The notes under the pieces: generated by a model
Databases searched by the model: none
What the model was told of the DNA's origin: nothing
The model's input: the letters and a program-made list of their open reading frames with translations, nothing else
Origin: Salicibibacter cibi
GTDB taxonomy: Bacteria > Bacillota > Bacilli > Bacillales > Marinococcaceae
Direction: 5' to 3'
Assembly: GCF_016495865.1 (NCBI RefSeq)
Contig: NZ_CP054706.1
Span: 930,001-994,000, forward strand
Length of the DNA: 64,000 bases
Part shown: positions 1-7,870 of the stretch, in pieces
How the letters are laid out: each line of letters begins with the position of its first letter
Position numbering within the stretch: the stretch's first letter is position 1
Made by a program: the position numbers and the translations under genes

Positions 1-804
1 AGCACCCAGCGCGAAGCCGTCAACATTCACATAATCAGCATCTGCAAATCCAAAGATGCCCAACACATCCCTGTTCCCCTTTTTAAGCAGTGTCCTGCAT
101 CCGTGCTTTACAATCCAATCAGTATGCTCGTTTTTACCGTACCAATCCGTAGCAATTTCTGCAACCAGGTCAGGATGTGTTTTGGAAATATCGTTTAGAT
201 TATTGGCTACGCTTTTACGGACATACAGCGACGGGTCAGCTTTAAGTTGCTCTAAAATACCAAGAACTGGCGACGGGTCTTTTTTGAAACTGGCCAATGT
301 TTGTCCCCATGGCAATTGAGGGCGGCAACCCTCGCTGGCAAGCCGCCGGACATGCTCATTGTCATACCTTGCCCAGGCCGCCATCTGAGACATCATACGC
401 CCTTCATGGTTTATGATAAATGGCCTCACGGCGAACTCAGAAGATGAGGATGGGGTATACCTTTCTAACGCAGCTATTGACAAATCCCAATGGCACTCAT
501 TCTGCCCATAGACTTCAACAAAATCCGGAAAGTACATAAAAGAAAAGTCGTTAAATCCTACGGGATAACCCGCAATGACTTTATCAATGATGCCGAGCGC
601 CTGTTCATAATCGGTTGGCAAATACTTTCCTAAATTTATAGCAATTTGCCGCATACGGGCTTTCAGTCCTAACTCTTCCCATGTTTCGTCCATAATGTCG
701 TTGACAAAATCATCAACCTGAAACGAATGATATACGGATTTAATACTTAAAGCCAGCTCGTGTATCGATTCGTAATTATACTTGTTTTTTAGTAATTCTG
801 CCAT
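1..804 (-). CDS. AlkC-like DNA alkylation repair protein (3' part outside window)
   Basis: The reading frame stays open from an ATG at 804 to the window edge (268 codons), so the C-terminal part is missing. A strong AGGAGG-type ribosome binding site precedes the start. The protein is built of helical, HEAT-like stretches. The segment NHEGRMMSQMAAWAR and the following HVRRLASEG...PWG resemble the AlkC/AlkD-type DNA glycosylase superfamily (Bacillus subtilis YhaZ is a relative of about 357 residues). Such proteins bind alkylated DNA through a concave HEAT-repeat surface and excise N-alkylated purines without base flipping. Family assignment rests on remembered motifs; which alkylated base it removes cannot be read from the sequence. 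No operon partner is visible in the window. Confidence 0.75.
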   Translation of the reverse strand, partial: MAELLKNKYNYESIHELALSIKSVYHSFQVDDFVNDIMDETWEELGLKARMRQIAINLGKYLPTDYEQALGIIDKVIAGYPVGFNDFSFMYFPDFVEVYGQNECHWDLSIAALERYTPSSSSEFAVRPFIINHEGRMMSQMAAWARYDNEHVRRLASEGCRPQLPWGQTLASFKKDPSPVLGILEQLKADPSLYVRKSVANNLNDISKTHPDLVAEIATDWYGKNEHTDWIVKHGCRTLLKKGNRDVLGIFGFADADYVNVDGFALGA

Positions 805-1257
805 ATGCTCCTCCTTTTCAGATAGCGTTTAGCCGAGGGCGCCCCACAATAAATGGCATAACAAAGGAACACTGCCTTATAGTCAGACATATTTACTCCC
901 TTGCACAAGCTAATATGTGGCCATTATAGCTTAATATATTACAAAAGCATAGACACATCATCATTCTTGAAGTGTCTACTTTTATATATACAACTTCTAT
1001 TGGAAATATTTTTGTTTCTAAAAGAATATGACTCAACTTTCGCACCTAGATAATGATTATAAAACCTACGGTTGCTTGATCTAGGAAGCTATCAGGTTCG
1101 GTCCTTGACATGAGACACAATCATAAAAAAACACCTCGACTTTTGGTATAGTGTCATTGACAGAAAAACACAAGATTTTTTTAAAATACGTTCTGAAAAA
1201 CACAGTATGTTGTATTGAAATGATCGCCTTTAACATTATATATTGTGTCTTGAATGG
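805..1257. other. AT-rich intergenic stretch, no gene seen
   Basis: This stretch separates the alkylation-repair gene from the TcpC remnant. It is AT-rich and holds no credible coding frame. At about 1029-1054 it carries a short motif (ACTCAACTTTC followed by ACCTA) that recurs near 55161-55178 in the purE leader. It may be decayed mobile-element sequence, given the TcpC fragment beside it. Confidence 0.4.
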
Positions 1258-1600
1258 CTAGCTGACCTTTTTGGGTGAGAACCATAGAGAAGGTTTTCTA
1301 TTTTGTTCTTTTATTTTACAATCATCCAGTTTAGTATCTTTCTCTAATGTGAGTTCATATTGTGAAAGCTGTATTGCTTTTGTAGCTTCATCTAAATATT
1401 TCACCGTAACCCATGCTTTAACCTGATTCTCTTTTTCTTGAAAGACTGGATTAATCAATTCTGAAAACGTATAATCCTTCTCCATAACTGGTAGGGCATT
1501 GTTCCTCAGATAATACGCCAACTCTTTCTCTGTTGCAGTAGGGTATGAAGCAAAGAAAGTTTCTAGAAACTCAGTGATATTTCCTGAAATCCTATTATAT
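1258..1600 (-). pseudogene. C-terminal fragment of a TcpC-like conjugal transfer protein
   Basis: An open frame of about 110 codons on the minus strand has no upstream half. A stop lies just above it near 1602, and there is no ribosome binding site or credible start; the first usable start would be an internal TTG at 1521. The segments FLETFFASYPTATEKEL and VKAWVTVKYLDEATKA followed by a beta-strand-rich end match the C-terminal NTF2-like domain of TcpC-type proteins. These are membrane proteins of the transfer apparatus in Tn916-like and ICEBs1-like conjugative elements. No other transfer gene is visible, so this looks like a scar of a lost integrative conjugative element. The family call is from memory of the motif pattern. 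Confidence 0.55.
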
Positions 1601-1654
1601 CAACGATATTGCACTATATTGTATTGGCGAAGTACTGAGTCGGAATAAATATAA

Positions 1655-1686
1655 AAGGCCATTTTCTCAAGCTGAGAGGTGGCCTT
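1655..1686 (-). terminator. Hairpin, terminator-like on the minus strand
   Basis: The arms AAGGCCA...TCTCA and TGAGA...TGGCCTT can form a long stem with a 3-nt loop. On the minus strand the stem is followed by TTATATTTATT, and on the plus strand by no T tract. It lies between the frnE-like gene and the TcpC remnant and could stop transcription entering the remnant. Confidence 0.4.
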
Positions 1687-1765
1687 CCCAAGTGATGAAG
1701 CACATTAATTGTTTTCGCCTTCGCATCCGTATATGGTTAACGTAGACAGAAAAAGGAGGCAAAAA

Positions 1766-2458
1766 ATGAACGTCGAAATCTGGTCGGATATCGCCTGTCC
1801 GTTTTGCTTTATTGGAAAAAGAAAATTCGAAGACGGCCTGCAACAATTTTCACATCGTGGCGACGTTAATGTAACGTTTAAAAGTTTTCAGCTCGACCCT
1901 AATGCAGACACAGAGCAAACGCAAACCAACGCGGAGATGCTTGCCGGAAAGTATGGCATGTCAATGGAAAAGGCAAATGAAATGACACAACAAGTCACGG
2001 ACCAAGCAAAAGAGGTCGGCTTGGATTATAACCTGGAATCCTCTGTGCTTACAAACACGAAAGACGCCCATCGCCTCAGCCATTTTGCAAAAGAAGAAGG
2101 CAAAATGGAAGAAATGATGGAACGTTTGTTAATGGCATATTTCACCGAAGGAAAACATGTCGGCGATCACGAAACACTCGTGACCCTCGCCGAGGAAGTC
2201 GGGATCGAGGGAGAAGCTGTCCGTGCCATGTTGGACAGTGATCGGTATGAAGATATTGTCCGCGAAGAAATGCAAGAAGGGACAGACATCGGCGTGCAGG
2301 GTGTTCCATTCTTTGTTTTTAATCGTAAATATGCGATATCCGGAGCGCAGCCGGCACATGCTTTTCTGGAAGTGTTGGAAAAAGTGCAAGAGGAAGAAAG
2401 TGAAAACAAGATCAATATTATCAGCCAAGGAGAAAGTTGTACGGATGAATCATGCTAA
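1766..2458 (+). CDS. FrnE/DsbA-family thiol oxidoreductase
   Basis: A 230-residue cytoplasmic thioredoxin-fold protein of the DsbA/FrnE family. The first strand ends in a Cys-Pro-Phe-Cys redox motif (about residues 11-14, in DIACPFCFIGKRKFE); FrnE proteins usually carry CPWC or CPFC there. The helical insertion is followed by the cis-Pro segment GVQGVPFFVFN, which completes the active site. There is no signal peptide. The ATG at 1766 is chosen because AAAAGGAGG lies just before it; an upstream TTG at 1709 has no ribosome binding site. The C-terminus ends in a Cys-rich tail (ESCTDESC), which could bind metal or be a second redox pair. Proteins of this family are linked to oxidative stress or isomerisation of polyketide-like substrates, but the substrate here is unknown. 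It is followed by its own terminator. Confidence 0.85.
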   Translation: MNVEIWSDIACPFCFIGKRKFEDGLQQFSHRGDVNVTFKSFQLDPNADTEQTQTNAEMLAGKYGMSMEKANEMTQQVTDQAKEVGLDYNLESSVLTNTKDAHRLSHFAKEEGKMEEMMERLLMAYFTEGKHVGDHETLVTLAEEVGIEGEAVRAMLDSDRYEDIVREEMQEGTDIGVQGVPFFVFNRKYAISGAQPAHAFLEVLEKVQEEESENKINIISQGESCTDESC

Positions 2459-2504
2459 AGCCGAATAATGAGCCATTAAACACAAGTTATTATTCGGCTT
2501 TTAT
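2458..2504 (+). terminator. Intrinsic terminator after the frnE-like gene
   Basis: The arms AAGCCGAATAAT and ATTATTCGGCTT flank a loop of about 20 nt and are followed by TTATT. The 5' arm overlaps the stop codon of the preceding gene. Confidence 0.75.
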
Positions 2505-2532
2505 TGACAAGGTATCATCATCGTTGTAAAAT
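2504..2532 (+). promoter_or_regulatory. SigmaA-type promoter of the purine permease
   Basis: TTGACA (2504-2509), a 17-nt spacer and TAAAAT (2527-2532) form a near-consensus promoter about 20 nt before the guanine riboswitch. The -35 box overlaps the tail of the preceding terminator. Confidence 0.75.
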
Positions 2533-2552
2533 AACGTCGTCATGAAAAATAA

Positions 2553-2632
2553 ATAGGTTCATATAATCGCGGGAATATGGCTCGTGAGTCTCTACCGGAC
2601 ACCGTAAATGATCCGACTATGATCGATAGATT
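2553..2632 (+). ncRNA. Purine (guanine-type) riboswitch aptamer
   Basis: The segment contains all hallmarks of the purine riboswitch: TTCATATAATC at P1/J1-2, the P2 loop ATATGG, the J2/3 segment GTCTCTACC, the P3 loop CACCGTAAATG and the closing CGACTATG. The base that pairs with the ligand is C in GACTATG, the guanine/hypoxanthine type; adenine sensors have U there. A terminator hairpin follows directly, so ligand binding is expected to switch the permease off. Confidence 0.95.
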
Positions 2633-2640
2633 TCTATTAT

Positions 2641-2676
2641 CGGTCGTTATGCTTGAAGGCAACGGCCGTTTTTTAA
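2641..2676 (+). terminator. Riboswitch-controlled terminator
   Basis: CGGTCGTT and AACGGCCG pair across a 12-nt loop and are followed by six T. It is the expression platform of the guanine riboswitch just upstream. Confidence 0.85.
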
Positions 2677-2701
2677 TTTTACGCAAGGGAGGACGGAATC
2701 A

Positions 2702-4009
2702 TTGAAAAATTATTTTCGTTTTGAGGAAAATAACACTACATACAGCAAGGAGATCATGGCAGGTGTAACGACGTTTCTGGCGATGGCCTATATCCTTTTT
2801 GTGAACCCGCAAATTTTAGGTGATACGGGGATGGATATGAACGCGGTATTCGCAGCCACTGCCATCGCTGCTGCCATCGGTACCGCGATTATGGCATTGT
2901 GGGGGAAATATCCGATTGCTCTTGCTCCGGGGATGGGCCTGAACGCGTTTTTTGCTTATACTGTCGTGTTGGGCATGGGCATCGACTGGGAGATCGCACT
3001 TTTTGGAGTTTTTGTTTCCGGAATTATAATGATACTCATAACGTTATTTAAAATCCGTGAAGTGATTATTAATGCTATCCCCGCAGAACTCAAATATGCT
3101 GCAGCCAGCGGGATCGGGCTGTTTATCGCGTTTGTAGGCCTGCAGAATGCAGAAATTGTCGTTCCTGATGAGTCCACCTATGTGGCGCTAGGAGATATGG
3201 CTTCCCCGACAACGCTTTTGGCAATATTTGGCCTTGTCGTAACCGTCATCTTTTTGGTGCTGGGCGCCCGCGGTGGTATTTTTTACGGGATGGTCTTAAC
3301 CGCTGTAGCCGGGATCATTACCGGTTTGGTAGAAATGCCATCAGCCATCGTTGATTCGATTCCGAGCCTTGCCCCTACATTTGGCGCGGCGTTCACCGGT
3401 TTGACAGAGGTTGAATGGACATCGGCGCTTATTATGCAATTAATTATCGTTATTTTGACCTTTCTATTCGTTGATTTTTTCGACACGGCGGGAACGCTTT
3501 ACGCAGTTGCCAACCAAGCAGGTTTTGTGAAAAATAACAAATTGCCCAATGCCGGCCGTGCGCTTTTGTCTGATGCTTCCGCTACGTCTGTTGGTGCGGT
3601 GCTAGGGACCTCAACGACAACAGCTTTTGTTGAATCAACCTCCGGAGTTGCCGCCGGCGGACGTACCGGGTTCACCTCGCTTGTCACTGCAGCGTTGTTT
3701 ATGTTGTCGCTTTTTTTCTCGCCGCTCCTTGCGGTGGTTACAGAAGCTGTCACGGCAGCAGCATTGATTGTCGTCGGTGTGCTGATGGCCGCAGCTCTTA
3801 AGTTGATCGATTGGGATAAATTGGAAATAGCGCTCCCGTGTTTTCTCACCGTTGTGGTGATGCCACTTACGTACAGCATCGCAAACGGCATTGCTCTCGG
3901 ATTTATGTTTTATCCGATTACAATGATTTTAAAAGGAGAAGGCAAAAACGTTCATCCGATTATGTATGTGCTGTTTTTTGTGTTTGCTGGTTATATTTTC
4001 TTTTTGTAA
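2702..4009 (+). CDS. pbuG: NCS2-family guanine/hypoxanthine permease
   Basis: A 435-residue polytopic membrane protein of the NCS2 (AzgA-like) purine permease family. It opens with the family pattern FRFEENNTTYSKEIMAGVTTFLAMAYIL, and has a GLNAFFAY segment and FVDFFDTAGTLYAVANQAG, both typical of PbuG/PbuO-type carriers. It starts at a TTG (2702) with GGGAGGA 8 nt upstream. The preceding guanine-type riboswitch supports guanine or hypoxanthine as substrate, because purine riboswitches of this class control such permeases in Bacillus. Import of purine bases complements the de novo pur operon at 55251, which has its own guanine riboswitch. PbuG versus the paralogue PbuO cannot be separated by eye, so the symbol is tentative. 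Confidence 0.85.
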   Translation: MKNYFRFEENNTTYSKEIMAGVTTFLAMAYILFVNPQILGDTGMDMNAVFAATAIAAAIGTAIMALWGKYPIALAPGMGLNAFFAYTVVLGMGIDWEIALFGVFVSGIIMILITLFKIREVIINAIPAELKYAAASGIGLFIAFVGLQNAEIVVPDESTYVALGDMASPTTLLAIFGLVVTVIFLVLGARGGIFYGMVLTAVAGIITGLVEMPSAIVDSIPSLAPTFGAAFTGLTEVEWTSALIMQLIIVILTFLFVDFFDTAGTLYAVANQAGFVKNNKLPNAGRALLSDASATSVGAVLGTSTTTAFVESTSGVAAGGRTGFTSLVTAALFMLSLFFSPLLAVVTEAVTAAALIVVGVLMAAALKLIDWDKLEIALPCFLTVVVMPLTYSIANGIALGFMFYPITMILKGEGKNVHPIMYVLFFVFAGYIFFL

Positions 4010-4013
4010 GGGC

Positions 4014-4042
4014 AAAACCCGCATGCTGCATGCGGGTTTTTT
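4014..4042 (+). terminator. Intrinsic terminator after pbuG
   Basis: AAAACCCGCATGC and GCATGCGGGTTTT form an almost loopless perfect stem followed by a T run. Confidence 0.9.
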
Positions 4043-4153
4043 CTGTGCGCTCCGCCATTTAAAACGGGTGCCCGGTGGTATAGTTTTAATCGATCAGGCA
4101 ACATTAGGGTAAAAGCCAGCAAACTGGTGTCATGTGAAGGGTAGGGGCTAAAT

Positions 4154-4588
4154 GTGAAACGGTATATATATTTTATTTCATCGCTTATGATGTTATTTTT
4201 GTACCCGAATGATGGAATGGCTGCCGAACTTCCACTCACTTTAGAAGAAGAGGATTGGCGATTAATCGTAGACACATCTGATGCCGACAGTGATCGCCTG
4301 TGCCAACCCGGGAATATTGATATGTACGAGTTGAAACTTGAAAACACGTCGGGTAACAAAAAAGATGTACGCATGCACGCGTTCCGCCAAGAGGGAGGCA
4401 AGCATCGTGATGATGGGGTGGCGACAGAAGAAGCAGACGAACTGACAGCAAATGCTTCACTGGATGCCCGGAACCTCCCTATCGCTCAAGATGTTGAAGC
4501 GTTGGATGTATTGATCCTCTGGCAAGAAGAAGTCGACGGCCAATACTTTAAACAACATTTTATGGTCCCTTTGCTAGCATCCGATTAA
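4154..4588 (+). CDS. Exported protein of unknown function
   Basis: A 144-residue protein starting at a GTG (4154) with a purine-rich GAAGGGTAGGGG upstream. Residues 1-23 form a signal peptide: KR, a hydrophobic core ISSLMMLFLY, then cleavage probably after GMAA or MAAE. The mature part is acidic and looks beta-rich. It reads like a small Ig-like or CARDB-like domain (YELKLENTSGNKKDVRMHAF, VLILWQEEVDGQYF) that could bind or decorate something outside the membrane. I recognise no specific family. Its last 4 bases overlap the convergent csaA stop, and no partner gene is apparent. Confidence 0.6.
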   Translation: MKRYIYFISSLMMLFLYPNDGMAAELPLTLEEEDWRLIVDTSDADSDRLCQPGNIDMYELKLENTSGNKKDVRMHAFRQEGGKHRDDGVATEEADELTANASLDARNLPIAQDVEALDVLILWQEEVDGQYFKQHFMVPLLASD

Positions 4589-4917
4589 GAAATGCTCGTT
4601 CCGTTCGGCAATGGCATATCCGGTTTAAGTAATACGACATCCCCTTTTTCAGGAACACCGCCAATGACGAGCACTTCGGAAGTGAAACCGGCAATTTTTC
4701 GCGGAGGAAAGTTAACGATCGCCACCACTTGTTCTCCGATTAATGCACTAGGTTCGTAACGTTGTGTGACTTGTGCACTTGACGCCTTTATCCCTATCTC
4801 ATCCCCGAAATTAATTTCCATCGTAATGGCGGGAATTTTTGCACCGCTGAGGTATTCGGATTTTAGAACGGTTCCGATACGTATGTCGAGCTTCGTAAAA
4901 TCTTCGATTGTTGCCAA
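4585..4917 (-). CDS. csaA: CsaA-type tRNA-binding-domain protein (chaperone)
   Basis: A single EMAP/tRNA-binding OB-fold domain. From the TTG at 4917 the protein is 110 residues, the usual length of Bacillus CsaA, and begins with the family start xATIEDFTKLDIRIGTV. AGGAGT lies 6 nt before this TTG. An in-frame ATG at 4998 would add 27 residues absent from the family and is rejected. CsaA is a homodimeric cytoplasmic protein-export chaperone in Bacillus; the conserved segments NFPPRKIAGFTSEVLVIGG and KGDVVLLKPD are visible. It lies directly downstream of tRNA-Ala on the same strand and may be read through from the strong tRNA promoter. Confidence 0.9.
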   Translation of the reverse strand: MATIEDFTKLDIRIGTVLKSEYLSGAKIPAITMEINFGDEIGIKASSAQVTQRYEPSALIGEQVVAIVNFPPRKIAGFTSEVLVIGGVPEKGDVVLLKPDMPLPNGTSIS

Positions 4918-5008
4918 AGGGATCACTCCTATTACACCACGGTTCCGAATAAAAATAAACGCAGCCCCCCGATTGAGGAACTGCGTGGGTTTATGCAAAT
5001 TATGTAAC

Positions 5009-5084
5009 TGGTGGAGCCAAGGGGGCTCGAACCCCTGACCTTCGCGCTGCCAGCGCGACGCTCTCCCAGCTGAGCTATGGCCCC
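5009..5084 (-). tRNA. tRNA-Ala (anticodon GGC)
   Basis: The 76-nt cloverleaf reads GGGGCCA at the acceptor 5' end, AGCTCAGCTGGGAGAG in the D arm, a TCGCG/CGCGA anticodon stem with loop CTGGCAG (anticodon GGC), GGTTCGAGCC in the T arm, and an encoded CCA end. Confidence 0.97.
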
Positions 5085-5111
5085 GATCCGGCTAGCTTTG
5101 CAACAATTATT

Positions 5112-5140
5112 AATATAACAGGAAAGGGAACAAGCGTCAA
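5112..5140 (-). promoter_or_regulatory. SigmaA-type promoter of tRNA-Ala
   Basis: On the minus strand TTGACG (5140-5135) and TATATT (5117-5112) are separated by exactly 17 nt. The -10 box ends 27 nt before the tRNA 5' end. Confidence 0.8.
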
Positions 5141-5182
5141 GAAATTTTGCGGATTTTGTCGTCCGGGAAATGACGTTCCTAT

Positions 5183-5968
5183 CTAATCATCTTTTACCGC
5201 CACAAACCGGAGCCTTACATAATCGGCAAACCATGTACCGTCATCAACGAGTGCCGGTTCTGCATAGGTAATTGTTCGTTCCAGCACAAATTCTCGGTCT
5301 TCTTCGTTGAGTGGGTCCAAGAGTGGATCGGCAAAGTTTCGCATCCAAGTTTTAAGTCCTTCCGGTCCGTTGTTTAACGCTGTCGGCCGTTGAAACTGCG
5401 CCATTTGCTCAACGGTGAATCCATTTTCTTCGAGCAACGTCGCATATTCTGCTAGACTGGGGAAATACCATGGGAATATGGCGGGCATCGGTTCTTGACC
5501 GATTTCGACAAACGCCATATTGATGGCGGCAATAATGGTAGCGATGTTTTCTTTTGCGCCCATTTCGCCTATAAATCTGCCGCCCGGTTTTAGCGCTTTC
5601 GATACGGAAGCAAGCACCGCTTGCGGGTCTGTCATCCAATGAAGGGCGGCATTGGAAAATACAGCTTCAACAGGTTCGTCCAATTGAAAATTCGTTGCGT
5701 CGGCTTGGATAAAGGAGATTTCCGGGTATTGTTTTTTCGCTTCCCGAATCATTGCTTCCGAGTTGTCAATCCCGGTCACGTTTGCGCCGGATTCTGCTAT
5801 TTTTGCTGTCAGGTTCCCGGTTCCACATCCCAAATCAATGATATGTTCGCCCTTTTTCGGAGCCAGCCATTTTAGAACATCCTCTCCATAGTAAAGGACA
5901 TATTGAGCCGTATTATCATAGAGGGTTGGATCCCATATCTTAGCGGCAATCTGGTGTTGATCAGTCAA
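5183..5968 (-). CDS. Class I SAM-dependent methyltransferase
   Basis: A 261-residue Rossmann-fold methyltransferase. Motif I is IIDLGCGTGNLTAKIAE (about residues 43-59), followed by GIDNSEAMIREAKK (motif post I, acidic residue binding the SAM ribose), FIQADATNF and FSNAALHWM (motif III/IV). The N-terminus ...IWDPTLYDNTAQYV and the SNAALHW segment resemble trans-aconitate 2-methyltransferase (Tam) and its relatives of unknown substrate. It is probably cytoplasmic. A good AAAGGAGTT lies before the ATG. It stands alone, divergent from the LOG-family gene. The acceptor substrate is not predictable from the sequence. Confidence 0.85.
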   Translation of the reverse strand: MTDQHQIAAKIWDPTLYDNTAQYVLYYGEDVLKWLAPKKGEHIIDLGCGTGNLTAKIAESGANVTGIDNSEAMIREAKKQYPEISFIQADATNFQLDEPVEAVFSNAALHWMTDPQAVLASVSKALKPGGRFIGEMGAKENIATIIAAINMAFVEIGQEPMPAIFPWYFPSLAEYATLLEENGFTVEQMAQFQRPTALNNGPEGLKTWMRNFADPLLDPLNEEDREFVLERTITYAEPALVDDGTWFADYVRLRFVAVKDD

Positions 5969-6076
5969 GGTGGGTAACTCCTTTCAAGCGCGAATAGGAT
6001 ATCTTATTATAGTGAAGATACAGGATACATCGAAAAAAATCAACTTCTCATTGGAAAAAAGAGGTGAAAAAACACA

Positions 6077-6652
6077 ATGAACACGATTTGTGTCTTTGCA
6101 GGTTCCAATACCGGGAAACGAAAAACGTATGCTAAGGAAGCCCGGAAACTTGGACGCAGTTTATCGGAAAATAACATCCGGCTTGTCTATGGTGGTTCCA
6201 GCATTGGTTTGATGGGCGAAGTGGCCAATGAAATGATTACGTCCGGCGGTGAAGTAATTGGCGTGATGCCGAAGGGCTTGTTTCGCGGGGAAGTCGTACA
6301 CCGATCGCTAACGAGCCTCGTCGAGGTGGATGGTATGCACGAACGGAAAGCGAAAATGAGCGACCTGTCCGATGGTTTTATCGCGTTGCCGGGAGGGGCA
6401 GGCACATTTGAAGAGCTGTTTGAAATCTATAGTTGGGCGCAAATCGGGATTCATGAGAAACCCATGGGTCTTTTAAATGTGGAAGGTTACTTTTTGCCGC
6501 TTTTGAAAATGATCCAATATAGCGTGCAAGAAGGGTTTTCCAACGAAGATAATCTCGATTTGCTCACGATTGATGCCTCCCCGCAAAAACTGCTGGAAAA
6601 AATGTCCTCCTATCAACGTCCGCAATTGCGTCCGAAATGGAAAGATAGCTAG
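6077..6652 (+). CDS. LOG-family (TIGR00730) nucleotide 5'-monophosphate phosphoribohydrolase
   Basis: A 191-residue Rossmann-fold protein with the family signature [20 protein letters not shown] (about residues 109-128) and the earlier [11 protein letters not shown] nucleotide-binding loop. These are the hallmarks of LOG/YvdD proteins, which cleave N6-modified AMP or other nucleotide monophosphates to base and ribose 5-phosphate. The family catalyses cytokinin activation in plants, while in bacteria the physiological role is less clear and is probably nucleotide salvage. GAGGTG precedes the ATG. The length agrees with Bacillus subtilis YvdD. Confidence 0.88.
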   Translation: MNTICVFAGSNTGKRKTYAKEARKLGRSLSENNIRLVYGGSSIGLMGEVANEMITSGGEVIGVMPKGLFRGEVVHRSLTSLVEVDGMHERKAKMSDLSDGFIALPGGAGTFEELFEIYSWAQIGIHEKPMGLLNVEGYFLPLLKMIQYSVQEGFSNEDNLDLLTIDASPQKLLEKMSSYQRPQLRPKWKDS

Positions 6653-6736
6653 AGTTAAAAGATAGGAATATCCGCCGGTCTGATTTCATAGAGTTACTAG
6701 TGAAAGCGCACACTAGTAATCCGGGGGGTGATCGTT

Positions 6737-7123
6737 GTGGAAGAAGGGTCCATTCGATCGCAAACAATCAAAGAGATTCACCAAAAGCGATTAAAACGGA
6801 GGCTTCGTACGTTCGCGTTCTTTTTTTCTATTATTGTTGTAACGCTCTTTTTTTCCTTGAATTACATTGGCGATTTAACCCAGCAACAGACGCTGGAAAC
6901 GAATATTCAAGCGGAAACGGATTGGCCGGTGTTTTTATATGAATATATCGGGAGTGGATCGAACAATAGCTGGGGCGGGAATCCGAATTTCTATCTTGCT
7001 CACAATGGACAAGATTATTACTTAATTCAAGTCCAACAGGATAATCGTACCGTAGAACAAGTCACACCGCTCTCAGATCGACGTACGTTCGCGGGTGTAT
7101 ATGAAAATTATGATATAGAATAA
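6737..7123 (+). CDS. Small membrane-anchored protein of unknown function
   Basis: A 128-residue protein whose start I place at the GTG at 6737, about 8 nt after GGGGGGTGA; a GTG at 6728 sits inside that site. After a basic N-terminal helix (KRLKRRLR) comes one transmembrane segment (FAFFFSIIVVTLFFSLNYIG, about residues 28-47). The rest is an external soluble domain of about 80 residues that is rich in Asn, Gln and Tyr. It would sit on the outer face of the membrane. I recognise no family. An inverted repeat (ACTAGTg...cACTAGT, 6697-6716) lies just upstream. It precedes queC by 84 nt, so it may be the first gene of that transcription unit, though no functional link to queuosine is evident. Confidence 0.55.
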   Translation: MEEGSIRSQTIKEIHQKRLKRRLRTFAFFFSIIVVTLFFSLNYIGDLTQQQTLETNIQAETDWPVFLYEYIGSGSNNSWGGNPNFYLAHNGQDYYLIQVQQDNRTVEQVTPLSDRRTFAGVYENYDIE

Positions 7124-7207
7124 AAACAGAATGCTTTAAAATTATGGATGCTTCTTGTATTATAAGAGAGATTGAATGCAATGGACGGATTGAAAGGAGG
7201 GGCTGTG

Positions 7208-7870
7208 GTGAAAAAAGAGAGCGCTGTTGTCGTGTTTAGCGGAGGGCAAGACAGTACGACTTGTTTATTTTGGGCATTGGAACGTTTTGAAAAAGTATAT
7301 GCGGTGACATTTGCTTATGGACAGCGGCATGATGGCGAAATTGAAGTTGCCAGAGAGATCGCCGCTGCTGTCGGGGTTGAGCATGAGGTGCTTGACATGG
7401 AATTGCTGAACCAACTGGCGCCTAACGCACTCACCCGAAAGGATATCGAAGTGAGCGAAGGCGCAGATGGAGAGTTGCCGAGCACATTCGTCCCCGGACG
7501 TAATTTGCTGTTTTTGTCTTTTGCGGCAATCTTCGGGGAACAACGAGGCGCCAAGCATATTGTAACCGGTGTGTGTGAGACGGATTACAGCGGTTATCCG
7601 GACTGTCGGGACGGGTTTGTGAAGTCTTTGAATGTGACGCTGAATTTGGCGATAGATGAGACCTTTGTATTGCACACCCCTCTGATGTGGTTGGATAAAG
7701 CAGAAACGTGGAAGTTGGCTGATGATCTAGGGCAGTTAAACTATATTCGTGCATGCACGCTTACGTGTTATCATGGCATTATCGGCAACGGCTGTGGTGA
7801 GTGCCCGGCGTGCAAATTGCGCAGGCAAGGGCTTGAAACGTATTTGAACAGCAAGGACAGGGATGCGTAA
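7208..7870 (+). CDS. queC: 7-cyano-7-deazaguanine (preQ0) synthase
   Basis: QueC converts 7-carboxy-7-deazaguanine to preQ0 with ATP and ammonia. The 220-residue protein has the PP-loop [17 protein letters not shown] at its N-terminus and four Zn-binding cysteines near the C-terminus (CTLTC...[13 protein letters not shown]). An ideal AAAGGAGG lies 8 nt before the GTG at 7208, which gives the family length; an upstream in-frame ATG at 7172 is rejected. It is first of four genes queCDEF that are packed head to tail; its stop overlaps the queD start (TAATG). Confidence 0.96.
   Translation: MKKESAVVVFSGGQDSTTCLFWALERFEKVYAVTFAYGQRHDGEIEVAREIAAAVGVEHEVLDMELLNQLAPNALTRKDIEVSEGADGELPSTFVPGRNLLFLSFAAIFGEQRGAKHIVTGVCETDYSGYPDCRDGFVKSLNVTLNLAIDETFVLHTPLMWLDKAETWKLADDLGQLNYIRACTLTCYHGIIGNGCGECPACKLRRQGLETYLNSKDRDA

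Noticed and set aside
3499-3891. Antisense frames in the purine permease and RND genes
   Set aside because: They arise from GC-skewed codon use in long membrane protein genes and have neither start signals nor family features.
6700-6942. 80-codon frame before the que operon
   Set aside because: It overlaps the better-supported 128-residue membrane protein in another frame and has no ribosome binding site.
7124-7207. preQ1-I riboswitch before queC
   Set aside because: The characteristic CUAGC/ACCC and A-rich tail before the ribosome binding site were not found by eye.
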